DNA of 12,291 nucleotides from Candidatus Dadabacteria bacterium (GCA_022615255.1 JAKEHC010000101.1:1-12291), one strand, 5' to 3'. Shown: positions 1 to 7,112, numbered from the stretch's first letter. The notes: generated by a model not told the origin, from the sequence alone. A program made the numbers and translations.

Positions 1-56
1 CTTTAGCCAATAAAAATTGATTTTGACTCCCTCCTAAGTAAACTTACAGTGCCTAA

Positions 57-962
57 ATGGATGTTTTATTCCAGCAGCTTATAAACGGTGTATCGCTAGG
101 TAGCCTCTACGCACTCATTGCCATTGGCTACACTATGGTTTACGGTGTTCTCCGCCTGATTAACTTCGCCCATGGCGATGTCATGATGGCAAGCACTTAC
201 TTTGCGTTCTATTTGATAACAGGGTTTTCATTATTAGGTTTTGTCCTTCCAAATATGCCCTGGTACGTTGCATTTCCCATAGCAATGGTTCTTACAGGAG
301 TTCTCGGGTTTTCAATAGAAAGGCTAGCGTATAGACCATTGAGGTCTGCCCCGCGAATCTCTGCTCTAATGACTGCGATAGGTGTATCCTTCCTGCTTGA
401 GAACCTTGGAATTGTGATTTTTGGAGGCCGTCCTAAGGGATTTCCAACGCCTAACCTGTTTACGGAAATCTTCTACATAAAGGAGGTTTCTCTTCCCAGC
501 TTGAGTATTCTAATTCCTTTAATAACGCTCATTTTTCTTGTGGCGACCTTTTATCTTGTATACCGTACAAAATCCGGCATAGCGATGAGAGCTATATCCC
601 GAGATATAGAGACCCCTAAGCTTATGGGAATAAACGTAAACCGGATAATATCGCTTACATTTATCCTCGGCTCGGTACTGGCGGCGGGGGGAGGAATAAT
701 GTTGGCGATGAGGTATCCACAGATAAACCCCCTTATGGGAATAATGCCTGGAATAAAGGCGTTTGTTGCCGCTGTGCTTGGCGGAATTGGTAGTGTTGTC
801 GGCGCGGCAATTGGGGGATTGATTCTAGGTCTTGTGGAGATTTTATTCGTCGCCCTTCTTCCAAGCTATGCGGGATATAGAGACGCTATAGCGTTTTTTA
901 TTTTGATATTTATACTTCTTTTTAAACCTACGGGGATTATTGGGGAGAAGTTTCCTGACTAA
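57..962 (+). CDS. livH: LivH-type branched-chain amino acid ABC transporter permease
   Basis: A 301-residue inner-membrane permease, one of the two membrane subunits of a HAAT-family importer. It is almost entirely hydrophobic, with about eight membrane segments. Family hallmarks seen are the N-terminal run YGVLRLINFAHGD (residues 29-41) and the cytoplasmic coupling-helix segment AMRAISRDIETPKLMGIN (176-193), which contacts the ATPases. A glycine-rich VLGGIGSVVGAAIGG segment follows near residue 240. Length is normal for LivH. The ATG at 57 gives the usual LivH start ahead of the first membrane helix. No clear Shine-Dalgarno precedes it. The gene is followed by livM, livG and livF on the same strand, which fixes the assignment. 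The binding protein gene (livK) probably lies before the window or elsewhere. The transported substrate could be leucine, isoleucine or valine, or another HAAT substrate such as amides or urea; the sequence does not decide. Confidence 0.93.
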   Translation: MDVLFQQLINGVSLGSLYALIAIGYTMVYGVLRLINFAHGDVMMASTYFAFYLITGFSLLGFVLPNMPWYVAFPIAMVLTGVLGFSIERLAYRPLRSAPRISALMTAIGVSFLLENLGIVIFGGRPKGFPTPNLFTEIFYIKEVSLPSLSILIPLITLIFLVATFYLVYRTKSGIAMRAISRDIETPKLMGINVNRIISLTFILGSVLAAGGGIMLAMRYPQINPLMGIMPGIKAFVAAVLGGIGSVVGAAIGGLILGLVEILFVALLPSYAGYRDAIAFFILIFILLFKPTGIIGEKFPD

Positions 963-1092
963 GGAGAGTAAATCTCTTCAAGATTGTATGCATATGAAAA
1001 AGACTATAGGTAATTTTTATTCTCATGCGATTCTAAAGGATTATCCTATTAAGTTTTCGGGTCCGAGTTAATCAAGGGAATAGATATCTGCA

Positions 1093-2151
1093 ATGAATAA
1101 AGAGAAACTGACTAATAATGCGGCAACAATATTAAGCCTAATTGCGATATTTGGTTTTCTAGTTTGGGCGAATTCATATGCCTCGCCCTACGTTATTCAG
1201 ATCCTAAACATAACGGCGATTTATATAATACTGTCTACGAGCTACAATCTTGTAAATGGGGTGACGGGGCAGTTCTCTCTAGGTCCGAATGCCTTTATGG
1301 CAATCGGCGCCTATACTTCTGCGCTTCTCACATTGACGCCGCTTGAAAAGGAGATAACGTACATAATTGAGCCTATTGTATCCCCCCTCGGTGAAATTTC
1401 ATTGCCATTTCTTCCTTCTCTCCTAATCGCTGGTGTTACTGCATCAATAGTCGCTTTTTTAATCGCCTTTCCTGTTTTTCGCGTAAGGGGGGACTACCTA
1501 GCTATCGTAACGCTTGGATTTGGGGAGATCGTTCGCGTATTTGCCACAAATGCGGTGAGCATAACAAACGGTTCTCTCGGTCTTAAGGGTATAAAGCAAT
1601 ATACGAATCTATGGTGGAGCTGGGGTTGGGCGGTAGTCACGGTCTTTTGCTTGATTGGGCTTGTAGAGAGCAGTTACGGCAGGGCTATGAAGGCTATCAG
1701 AGAGGATGAAACCGCGGCTCAGGCGATGGGTATAAACACGTTTAGGTACAAGATGCTTGCATTTATAATCAGCGCTTTTTTTCAGGGGATTGGGGGAGGG
1801 CTTCTAGCTCACCTCCTCACAACGATTGACCCGAAGCTCTTTTCATTTTTTCTCACTTTTAATCTTCTAATTATGGTTGTAGCCGGAGGGCTGGGTAGCA
1901 TGACCGGCTCTGTAATAGGCGCTGTTATTTTTGCCTGGGGCTTTGAGATCCTAAGGTGGTTTGAGGAGCCTCACAAGATAGGTGATATATCCATTCCTGC
2001 CATTCCGGGGATGCGCATGGTTATATTTTCACTACTTCTAATTTTAATTATGCTGTTTTTTAGAAGAGGGATTACGGGAAGATGGGAGTTTTCCTGGGAT
2101 TCTCTTTTTAACGTGCTTGGGAGGAAAATAAAGCTTCCCAAAACGAGCTAG
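1093..2151 (+). CDS. livM: LivM-type branched-chain amino acid ABC transporter permease
   Basis: A 352-residue second permease of the importer. LivM hallmarks are NGVTGQFSLGPNAFMAIGAY (residues 55-74) and the coupling segment GRAMKAIREDETAAQAMGIN (196-215), followed by glycine-rich membrane helices. A hydrophilic stretch at about residues 82-107 separates two early helices and is longer than in the shortest homologues; it probably forms an external loop. The N-terminus begins with a short charged tail and then a membrane helix, as expected. A 130-nt gap separates it from livH, which is wide for this kind of operon, and no good Shine-Dalgarno is seen before the ATG, so the start is likely but not proven. 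It should pair with LivH as a heterodimeric channel energised by LivG and LivF. Confidence 0.93.
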   Translation: MNKEKLTNNAATILSLIAIFGFLVWANSYASPYVIQILNITAIYIILSTSYNLVNGVTGQFSLGPNAFMAIGAYTSALLTLTPLEKEITYIIEPIVSPLGEISLPFLPSLLIAGVTASIVAFLIAFPVFRVRGDYLAIVTLGFGEIVRVFATNAVSITNGSLGLKGIKQYTNLWWSWGWAVVTVFCLIGLVESSYGRAMKAIREDETAAQAMGINTFRYKMLAFIISAFFQGIGGGLLAHLLTTIDPKLFSFFLTFNLLIMVVAGGLGSMTGSVIGAVIFAWGFEILRWFEEPHKIGDISIPAIPGMRMVIFSLLLILIMLFFRRGITGRWEFSWDSLFNVLGRKIKLPKTS

Positions 2152-2251
2152 GGGATAAGAAAAGCAAGTGAGATAGGTTAATACCTGAGGTCAATTAAGA
2201 ATCTTTCGTTCTCTTATTCCTAGTTATGCATGGCATCTAGATGGATTAATC

Positions 2252-3031
2252 ATGACAAACATAATGACGATTAAAAACCTAACAGTTCGCTTTGATGCGC
2301 TTGAGGCATTATCAAGTCTTGACATGGAAGTCGCATCTGGGTCCATAGTGGGATTAATAGGCCCGAATGGAGCGGGAAAGACAACGGTTTTTAACGTCCT
2401 CTCTGGATTTATAAGACCTCATGAAGGAAGCATATCCTTTCATGGAAAAGAGATTGCACGTCTTAAACCATATAAAATCACCTCTCTCGGTATGTCTAGG
2501 ACCTTTCAGAACATTAGACTCTTTGGGGAGCTTAGCGTTATAGAGAATGTGATGATCGGGTTTCACCTAAGTTATAACTCTATGTTCTTAGGACCCTTAC
2601 TGAGTCTTTTTGGGTACAAGAAGATTGAAAAAGAGATATATGAGCGTGCCATTATGCTGCTAGATAGAACAGGTCTTTTGAATCTCATTGATGAGAAGGC
2701 TTCCGTACTTCCCTATGGATTACAGAGAAAATTAGAGATTGTCCGCGCTATAGCAACCCGTCCGAAACTACTTCTTCTTGATGAGCCTGCCGCCGGCATG
2801 AATCCGAATGAGAAGGAAGACTTAATGAAATTTATAACAAAACTGAGGGATAAACTCGCATTGACTATTCTTCTTATAGAGCATGATATGCATGTAGTTA
2901 TGAAAATATGCGATAGAATCACGGTTCTCGACTATGGGGAGAAGATCGCTGAGGGAAGCCCTCAGGATATAAAAAACAATCAAAGGGTAATTGAGGCGTA
3001 TCTTGGTGAAGCGGGAGTTGCTGAGAGTTGA
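2252..3031 (+). CDS. livG: LivG-type ABC transporter ATP-binding protein
   Basis: A 259-residue cytoplasmic ATPase that powers the importer. Motifs in order: Walker A GPNGAGKT (37-44), Q-loop RTFQNIRLF (83-91), the LivG form of the ABC signature LPYGLQRKLEIVRA (153-166), Walker B LLLLDEPAAG (173-182) and switch histidine in LLIEHDM (H211). The signature has YG in place of the usual SGG, which is normal in LivG. The C-terminal tail FAEG/IAEGSP-like segment and the ending AYLGE are also typical. The gene begins 100 nt after livM. Its end overlaps the start of livF, so the two ATPases are probably translationally coupled. Confidence 0.95.
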   Translation: MTNIMTIKNLTVRFDALEALSSLDMEVASGSIVGLIGPNGAGKTTVFNVLSGFIRPHEGSISFHGKEIARLKPYKITSLGMSRTFQNIRLFGELSVIENVMIGFHLSYNSMFLGPLLSLFGYKKIEKEIYERAIMLLDRTGLLNLIDEKASVLPYGLQRKLEIVRAIATRPKLLLLDEPAAGMNPNEKEDLMKFITKLRDKLALTILLIEHDMHVVMKICDRITVLDYGEKIAEGSPQDIKNNQRVIEAYLGEAGVAES

Positions 3032-3722
3032 TAATCTAAACGTTTTCTATGACGGCATTCATGCCTTAAAAGGCATATCTTTTGTCGTCCCACGCGGCAG
3101 CATCGTAACGCTTATAGGCGCTAACGGTGCAGGGAAAACGACAGCACTTCGCGCAATCGCAGGGCTTATTCCTCCGAAAAGTGGAGAGATTCTCTTTGAG
3201 GGAAAAAGTGTTTTAGGAAAAGAAACGCATGATATATCCAAGATGGGTATAATCATGGTGCCCGAGGGACGGAAAATCTTTTCTAATCTCAGTGTCAGAG
3301 AAAACCTGATAATGGGTAGTTTTGCATCAAATTCCCCTCGTAGATTTGAGGAAGGCTTAGAGTATGTCTTTTCTCTCTTCCCTCGCCTAAAGGAAAGGTT
3401 CAATCAGCTTGGCGGCACGCTCTCAGGCGGCGAACAGCAGATGCTTGCTCTAGGGCGCGCCCTTATTAGCAAGCCCAAGCTTCTCATGTTGGACGAGCCG
3501 TCTCTTGGTCTCGCACCAAAAATCATCTTTACGCTATTTGAAAAGATCCGTGAAATCCATGGGAGAAACACTACTATCCTGATCATAGAACAAAACGCAA
3601 AGGCTGTACTTAAGATGGCGGATTACGGATATGTATTAGACACAGGAGAAATAATACTCGAGGGAAGCGGTGAAAATCTTTTTCTCGACGAAAGGGTAAA
3701 AAAGGCTTATCTGGGGGGGTAA
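3006..3722 (+). CDS. livF: LivF-type ABC transporter ATP-binding protein
   Basis: The second cytoplasmic ATPase of the importer, 238 residues from the GTG chosen here. Motifs are Walker A GANGAGKT (38-45), Q-loop region MVPEGRKIF (84-92), signature LSGGEQQMLALGRAL (139-153), Walker B LLMLDEPSLGL (159-169), and IIEQNA (193-198). Gln in place of the switch His is the norm for LivF. No ATG is available. GTG at 3006 has a GAGG about nine bases upstream. TTG at 3018 would give the family-typical beginning MLRVDNLNV, and TTG at 2991 is the longest option. All three overlap the end of livG by 14-41 nt. The gene ends 17 bp from the converging minus-strand unit, with no recognisable terminator between them. 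Confidence 0.94.
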   Translation: MKRELLRVDNLNVFYDGIHALKGISFVVPRGSIVTLIGANGAGKTTALRAIAGLIPPKSGEILFEGKSVLGKETHDISKMGIIMVPEGRKIFSNLSVRENLIMGSFASNSPRRFEEGLEYVFSLFPRLKERFNQLGGTLSGGEQQMLALGRALISKPKLLMLDEPSLGLAPKIIFTLFEKIREIHGRNTTILIIEQNAKAVLKMADYGYVLDTGEIILEGSGENLFLDERVKKAYLGG

Positions 3723-3739
3723 TATTTTTAAACCAAGTG

Positions 3740-5062
3740 CTAAGTAGGGCTGTCAGCTTGTTTCAATCTTTTTAGCTTAAATAAGTCATCGATTTGATGA
3801 ATCAAAGTAAGACTTAAACCAAGTGTTGTAAGACAAAGCACCCAGGTATATCCCCCGAATATGGCAGCGACGAGGAAGACGAGAGAGAAGAACTCCCGCT
3901 TCATCATAGGGCGAAGTTTGATTATTAATTTGTGAATCAACGTTCTTTTCTCGACCGGAACAAGCATGTCAACGGTTTTAGAGTAAGCTACCATGCTGCC
4001 TGAGTTTGCATACTTTACTAAAAAATAAAATGACCATATAAGGAAAAATAAGAATATTCCGAGATTTATACTCCCTAGTGTTATAGCAAGACTACTTTTT
4101 GTTAGTTTGTATAATCCGATCGGAACCCCAACAACAAAGGAAAGAAACGATAACTGGTCAAAAATAGTATCAATCCACTGACCACGCCTGCTCTCCATGA
4201 GTTTAATCCTGGCTACTTCCCCGTCACAGCGGTCAAAAATTGTCGAAAGCTCTAAAAACAGACCACCCAAAATTGGGAATCCCTGTATATAAAAAACACC
4301 GGATAGTATCCCAATAATTCCGATAATCACACTTATCATATTTGGAGTGAGAGAGGTATTAATCAATAGCCTGCTAACAGGTATTGACAACTTGCTGTTT
4401 ATATTTTTTGAAATCCATCCGCTTGAGGATTTGCTTACGTGAGAAAAAAGAATATCCTCTGCCCTCTTTGCCGACTCCTCATCCGGGGATAAACGCATCC
4501 AGTAGCCGTCTTGAAAGGGTACTGATTTAACACTGCCTCGTCCAACAAGCTCCTCAAGCCAGCTTCTTAAGTGCATAGAGTTAAGAGTGGACTTCTCAAG
4601 GAGGCTTGCATTGGCTACAAATGCTCCTACTACTTTTCCACCGTATGAAAATATATCATCTATGCTATCGCCTTTGGTTTTTACCCATGCATCCTTCTGA
4701 TTGTCCACAAGGACGGTTACTTCATCTTCAGAAACCTTAGAACCCATCAAATTTAAAAGCCCGGCTGGATTAATAATAAGATTTGATTGAAGAACTAAAG
4801 AGGGATTCGGTTCGGATTTGATTGGGGATCCAAGCGTATGCCATGTTATGTCGCTCTTTACGCCTTTTCCCTTATTTAGGAGTTCCTTAAGAGGTGAGTC
4901 ATTTTTTTCTACGATTACTGTAAATCTTTTTATTCCAGCTCTTTCCGCAGTGGTTGCTAGTCGCTTGATCTGTGGTATGCCACCAAATATAGTCTCGCCG
5001 TGTGAATTTAGGGCTTCACCATCTATACCTGTCCCCGCTGCTATAAGTATTGCATGGTCCAT
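3740..5062 (-). CDS. CDP-alcohol phosphotransferase with degenerate N-terminal nucleotidyltransferase domain
   Basis: A 440-residue two-domain membrane protein. Residues about 225-425 are a CDP-alcohol phosphotransferase. The complete motif D-x2-D-G-x2-A-R-x8-G-x3-D-x3-D is at D277, D280, G281, A284, R285, G294, D298 and D302, amid several membrane helices, so this domain should be active. Residues 1-210 have the layout of a MobA/IPCT-like nucleotidyltransferase (start HAILIAAGTG, end WMRLSPDEESAKRAE), as in the bifunctional inositol-phosphate cytidylyltransferase/DIPP synthase family. The usual Arg of the G-x-G-x-R loop, the Lys of the K-P motif and both metal-binding Asp positions look lost: QSNLI stands where GD is expected and WMRLS where W-x-D-x-D is expected. 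The stand-alone nucleotidyltransferase gene 5 bp upstream retains all of these. Likely role: transfer of a phospho-alcohol from a CDP derivative to a membrane or soluble acceptor. Substrates are unknown. Confidence 0.85.
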   Translation of the reverse strand: MDHAILIAAGTGIDGEALNSHGETIFGGIPQIKRLATTAERAGIKRFTVIVEKNDSPLKELLNKGKGVKSDITWHTLGSPIKSEPNPSLVLQSNLIINPAGLLNLMGSKVSEDEVTVLVDNQKDAWVKTKGDSIDDIFSYGGKVVGAFVANASLLEKSTLNSMHLRSWLEELVGRGSVKSVPFQDGYWMRLSPDEESAKRAEDILFSHVSKSSSGWISKNINSKLSIPVSRLLINTSLTPNMISVIIGIIGILSGVFYIQGFPILGGLFLELSTIFDRCDGEVARIKLMESRRGQWIDTIFDQLSFLSFVVGVPIGLYKLTKSSLAITLGSINLGIFLFFLIWSFYFLVKYANSGSMVAYSKTVDMLVPVEKRTLIHKLIIKLRPMMKREFFSLVFLVAAIFGGYTWVLCLTTLGLSLTLIHQIDDLFKLKRLKQADSPT

Positions 5063-5067
5063 ATTAT

Positions 5068-5844
5068 TTAGGTGTTTGTCTCTACAACCCGGAGGATTCT
5101 TTCCTTTTGAAACCTCTTTACAAATTTGTTTGAATTAAACCTTGCTCTAAAAAGGTCGCTGGGGTAGTCAACATCCATCCAAAAAAGATCTTCTATATCA
5201 AGGGATTTTATCCTATATCCTTTTCTAATAAGTCTCTGTATTGCAGAGACGTACCATTTTTTTTCTGCCCCAACAGTCCTCATCTCTTCTTCGATTGCCC
5301 TTTTTATTAAATCAACGCCGATGTCTCTAAAAATCCTTATGCCCACAGACTCGGCAGAAGGATAAGTCGCTAGGGTTTTGCCTACCTCGAGCACCCTTCC
5401 TCCCTGGATTGCTACCTTCATATCCTCATCTTCATATATTTGTTTTCTTTTTATAGGAAGGCATATCTTTTCATCTCTTACTCCAAGTGCCTTTTCAAGG
5501 ACGTCAATCTCAAATACGTCATCCCCATTTATCACAACAATATCTTGATTCATCTCACACTTTGCTATCCAGAGTGAAATAAGACTGTTCGTAGTTTGAA
5601 AAAATGGATTATAAAGGGTTGTTATTCGCATACCCAAACCATCGTAGTCTCTTAAGAAATTCTCTACTTTCTCAAACCCAAAGCCAACGACTATTACGAC
5701 CTCATCAATTCCACAGTCTCTTATATGGTTTATTTGGTGTTCAAGTATGGTTTCTCCACCGATGTCGAGTAAGCACTTAGGAATATATTTTGTATATGGA
5801 TAAAGTCTGCTGCCTCTACCTGCTGCAAGTATTACTGCTTTCAT
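5068..5844 (-). CDS. LicC/IPCT-like sugar- or alcohol-phosphate nucleotidyltransferase
   Basis: A 258-residue soluble enzyme of the NTP-transferase family. Seen directly: the nucleotide-binding loop LAAGRGSRL (6-14), the active-site lysine in PKCLLDIGG (K23), NPFFQTTNSLISLW (79-92), which resembles phosphocholine cytidylyltransferases such as LicC, the metal-binding INGDD (106-109 region) and the second acidic site WMDVDYPSDL (222-231). All catalytic positions look intact. The reaction should be NTP plus a phosphorylated small alcohol or sugar giving the nucleotide-activated form and pyrophosphate. CTP and a phospho-alcohol are favoured because the next gene, 5 bp downstream, is a CDP-alcohol phosphotransferase. 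The ATG is preceded by GGAG nine bases upstream. A good promoter with a palindrome lies about 65-90 bp upstream. Choline phosphate, inositol phosphate and glycerol phosphate are all possible substrates. Confidence 0.87.
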   Translation of the reverse strand: MKAVILAAGRGSRLYPYTKYIPKCLLDIGGETILEHQINHIRDCGIDEVVIVVGFGFEKVENFLRDYDGLGMRITTLYNPFFQTTNSLISLWIAKCEMNQDIVVINGDDVFEIDVLEKALGVRDEKICLPIKRKQIYEDEDMKVAIQGGRVLEVGKTLATYPSAESVGIRIFRDIGVDLIKRAIEEEMRTVGAEKKWYVSAIQRLIRKGYRIKSLDIEDLFWMDVDYPSDLFRARFNSNKFVKRFQKERILRVVETNT

Positions 5845-5904
5845 GGTTTATCACTCCATTTTTTGAGCGGCTCCATCCCTGCTCTGGTTATGACAAATAA
5901 GGTA

Positions 5905-5918
5905 ACAGTTATAACTGT
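5905..5918. promoter_or_regulatory. Perfect 14-bp palindrome over the -10 element (candidate operator)
   Basis: ACAGTTATAACTGT is a perfect inverted repeat with no spacer. It covers the whole -10 hexamer of the minus-strand promoter, a position where a bound dimeric repressor would block RNA polymerase. The regulator is not identified and no regulator gene is adjacent. The AT-rich centre simply supplying the TATAAC box is the alternative explanation. Confidence 0.5.
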
Positions 5919-5936
5919 ATTCAGCGATTATGTCAA
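5908..5936 (-). promoter_or_regulatory. Sigma70-like promoter of the nucleotidyltransferase operon
   Basis: On the minus strand the sequence reads TTGACA (5936-5931), a 17-base spacer, then TATAAC (5913-5908). This is a perfect -35 and five of six bases of the -10 at the ideal spacing. Transcription would start near 5901, giving a leader of about 57 nt before the ATG at 5844. Confidence 0.72.
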
Positions 5937-6140
5937 TACAAAACTTCTTATGTTTGATTAAACTTTTAGAAAATAAATAATCTATAAATTTTAAGTTATG
6001 CACTTAAGTTTTCTTCTATGGTATTATGCCTAATTGGTTGATATTAAGATACACTTGAAAACGAGTAAAAATTCGGTAAAACTACTAAAAATCGAAACTG
6101 ATAATTTCTTATCCAAATTACAAACTAGGTTTATGATCAA

Positions 6141-6212
6141 GGCGGCGTAGCCAAGAGGTAAGGCAGCGGTCTGCAAAACCGCAATACCCCGGTTCGAATC
6201 CGGGCGCCGCCT
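6141..6212 (+). tRNA. tRNA-Cys (GCA)
   Basis: A complete cloverleaf. The acceptor arms are GGCGGCG (6141-6147) and CGCCGCC (6205-6211), with U as discriminator base, as expected for tRNA-Cys. The anticodon stem GCGGT/ACCGC encloses loop CTGCAAA, anticodon GCA. The T-arm is CCCGG-TTCGAAT-CCGGG. CCA is not encoded. A short minus-strand open frame across this gene is an artefact. Confidence 0.96.
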
Positions 6213-6488
6213 CAAATCAAGATTGTTAAGGCACTACAACAGAGATTTCTTACCCCTGATGTTGTTCGGGGTTTCGACTCACCCGCTTGCAATGACAAGG
6301 GGAATGGAGGACTAAAGTCCTCCGCTTCATTTGGTAGGCATAGGTAGAATAAGGGGATTGCTTTGTTTCACTCGCAATTAGAGTCATGGACGAACACATA
6401 GGTTCGAACAGCTACTAGGAATTATAAGATTAGACAAAGGTATTTGAAATTCTTTCTAAATCTGGTAACAATAAAACATTTGTGTATC
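6213..6488. other. tRNA spacer with repeat-like, palindromic DNA and no gene
   Basis: No coding frame is convincing here. The spacer holds a GGAGGAC-TAAA-GTCCTCC hairpin at 6306-6323. It also holds two pieces resembling the common 'gattgcttcg...cgcaatgac' dispersed repeat: CCGCTTGCAATGAC near 6283-6296, and GGATTGCTTTG...CTCGCAAT at 6355-6378. CCCC/CGGGG complementarity at 6253-6271 could form a weak hairpin after tRNA-Cys. No T-run follows any of these, so none is called a terminator. Confidence 0.5.
6306..6323. repeat. Extragenic palindrome GGAGGAC-TAAA-GTCCTCC
   Basis: A perfect 7-bp stem with a TAAA loop between the two tRNA genes. A following G and C run gives it the look of REP-like extragenic palindromes. 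It is not followed by thymines. It could be a dispersed repeat or a processing/termination signal for the tRNA-Cys transcript; one copy cannot tell which. Confidence 0.5.
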
Positions 6489-6574
6489 GCCCGGGTGGCG
6501 GAATTGGTAGACGCATTGGACTTAAAATCCAATGGGCTGTAAAGTCCGTGCCGGTTCGAGTCCGGCCCCGGGCA
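6489..6574 (+). tRNA. tRNA-Leu (UAA)
   Basis: A class II tRNA. The acceptor arms are GCCCGGG (6489-6495) and CCCGGGC (6567-6573), with discriminator A at 6574. The anticodon stem TTGGA/TCCAA encloses loop CTTAAAA, anticodon TAA (reads UUA/UUG). A long variable arm with GGGC...GTCC is followed by the T-arm GCCGG-TTCGAGT-CCGGC. CCA is not encoded. It converges with the small acidic-protein gene on the other strand. Confidence 0.96.
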
Positions 6575-6730
6575 TGTTAGGTCAGATTGCATAGACACGC
6601 TCTTTGATCCGTTTTGTATAAGTGTTAGTTTTTCTGTGTAAATGGTTTTAACTACTAGCCTTTGTGTAACAAGGTTTATTGCTATATCCTAGATTAGCTC
6701 ATAAATAAATTTGTTAAATATATTAGGGAC

Positions 6731-6883
6731 TTAGGCATCCTCTTCATCTTCTTCGTTAGAGTCCTCGTCAAAAACGTCTTCGTCTTCCTCTTCATCCCAT
6801 AATTCCTCATCATCCTCATCTTCCCAATCATCCTCTTCATCTATCTCGTCGTCTTTTACTTCAATTTTAAGCTCAAGATCCAT
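6731..6883 (-). CDS. Hyperacidic 50-residue small protein, function unknown
   Basis: An open frame of 50 codons plus TAA. It starts with ATG at 6883 and is preceded by AGGAGAG five bases upstream, a near-ideal ribosome binding site. The protein begins MDLELKIEVKDDEIDEEDDW and continues with almost only Asp and Glu. 34 of 50 residues are acidic and only two (K6, K10) are basic, for a net charge near -32. The few hydrophobic residues (W20, L28, W29, V37, F38) are spaced through the acidic run, which could let them dock on a basic partner. There is no signal peptide or membrane segment, so it is presumably cytosolic and largely disordered. Low-complexity GAN/GAD codons could arise by chance on the opposite strand of a pyrimidine-rich spacer, but the start, ribosome site and position between genes argue for a real gene. 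No family is recognised. Acidic tails of DNA mimics, chaperones and RNA polymerase delta are only compositional analogies. Confidence 0.72.
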   Translation of the reverse strand: MDLELKIEVKDDEIDEEDDWEDEDDEELWDEEEDEDVFDEDSNEEDEEDA

Positions 6884-6913
6884 ATAGTCTCTCCTAATTA
6901 ATATCTATTCCAA

Positions 6914-6941
6914 ACCATACATTGTAGCATTGAAATGTCAA
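6914..6941 (-). promoter_or_regulatory. Possible promoter of the hyperacidic small gene
   Basis: On the minus strand a perfect TTGACA (6941-6936) is followed after 16 bases by TATGGT (6919-6914), four of six bases of the -10. Transcription would start near 6907, leaving about 24 nt before the ATG and just enclosing the strong Shine-Dalgarno. The weak -10 keeps confidence moderate. Confidence 0.42.
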
Positions 6942-7031
6942 GCTCGTTGAACAGGTATAGTGGTTCGGTATTCGTGACTAGTAACTCGTTTTCTCGATAA
7001 CCGATGCACGATACCCGAATCACAATTATAT

Positions 7032-7059
7032 TTGACAAAATTACTGGGTCGCTTATTAT
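7032..7059 (+). promoter_or_regulatory. Sigma70-like promoter of the ribBA-ribH-nusB-trpD operon
   Basis: TTGACA (7032-7037), 16 bases, then TATTAT (7054-7059): a perfect -35 and five of six -10 bases. Transcription from about 7066 leaves a leader of roughly 47 nt before the ribBA ATG. This is too short for an FMN riboswitch, and no RFN-type conserved segments are seen. Confidence 0.65.
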
Positions 7060-7112
7060 TTTAACCTGTGATCTATCTGTATGGGTCCTGTAACGATTAA
7101 GAGGGTTCATGT

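Noticed and set aside
988..1071. 27-codon frame in the livH-livM gap (MHMKKTIGNFYSHA...)
   Set aside because: No Shine-Dalgarno at a usable distance and no recognisable product; kept only as a note on the gap.
3059..3586. Long antisense frames opposite livF (and similar ones opposite livG, ribBA, ribH, trpD)
   Set aside because: They lie wholly inside well-supported conserved genes and show no family motifs.
3723..3739. Shared terminator between livF and the converging phosphotransferase gene
   Set aside because: The 17-bp gap has no inverted repeat with a U-tract in either direction.
4818..5138. Plus-strand 106-codon frame across the boundary of the two minus-strand genes
   Set aside because: Shadow of two genes with clear catalytic motifs; no motif of its own.
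6030..6215. Minus-strand open frame of 61 codons starting RRRPDSNRG
   Set aside because: It is the reverse translation of the tRNA-Cys gene, a common annotation artefact.
6401..6410. GGTTCGAA, resembling a tRNA T-arm, between the two tRNAs
   Set aside because: No acceptor, D or anticodon arm fits around it; it is not a tRNA.
6898..7110. Minus-strand 70-codon frame upstream of the hyperacidic gene
   Set aside because: It runs antisense through the ribBA promoter, has no recognisable motif and no clear ribosome site; chance frame in AT-rich spacer.
6884..7112. FMN (RFN) riboswitch ahead of ribBA
   Set aside because: The conserved RFN segments are not present and the leader from the predicted promoter is too short.
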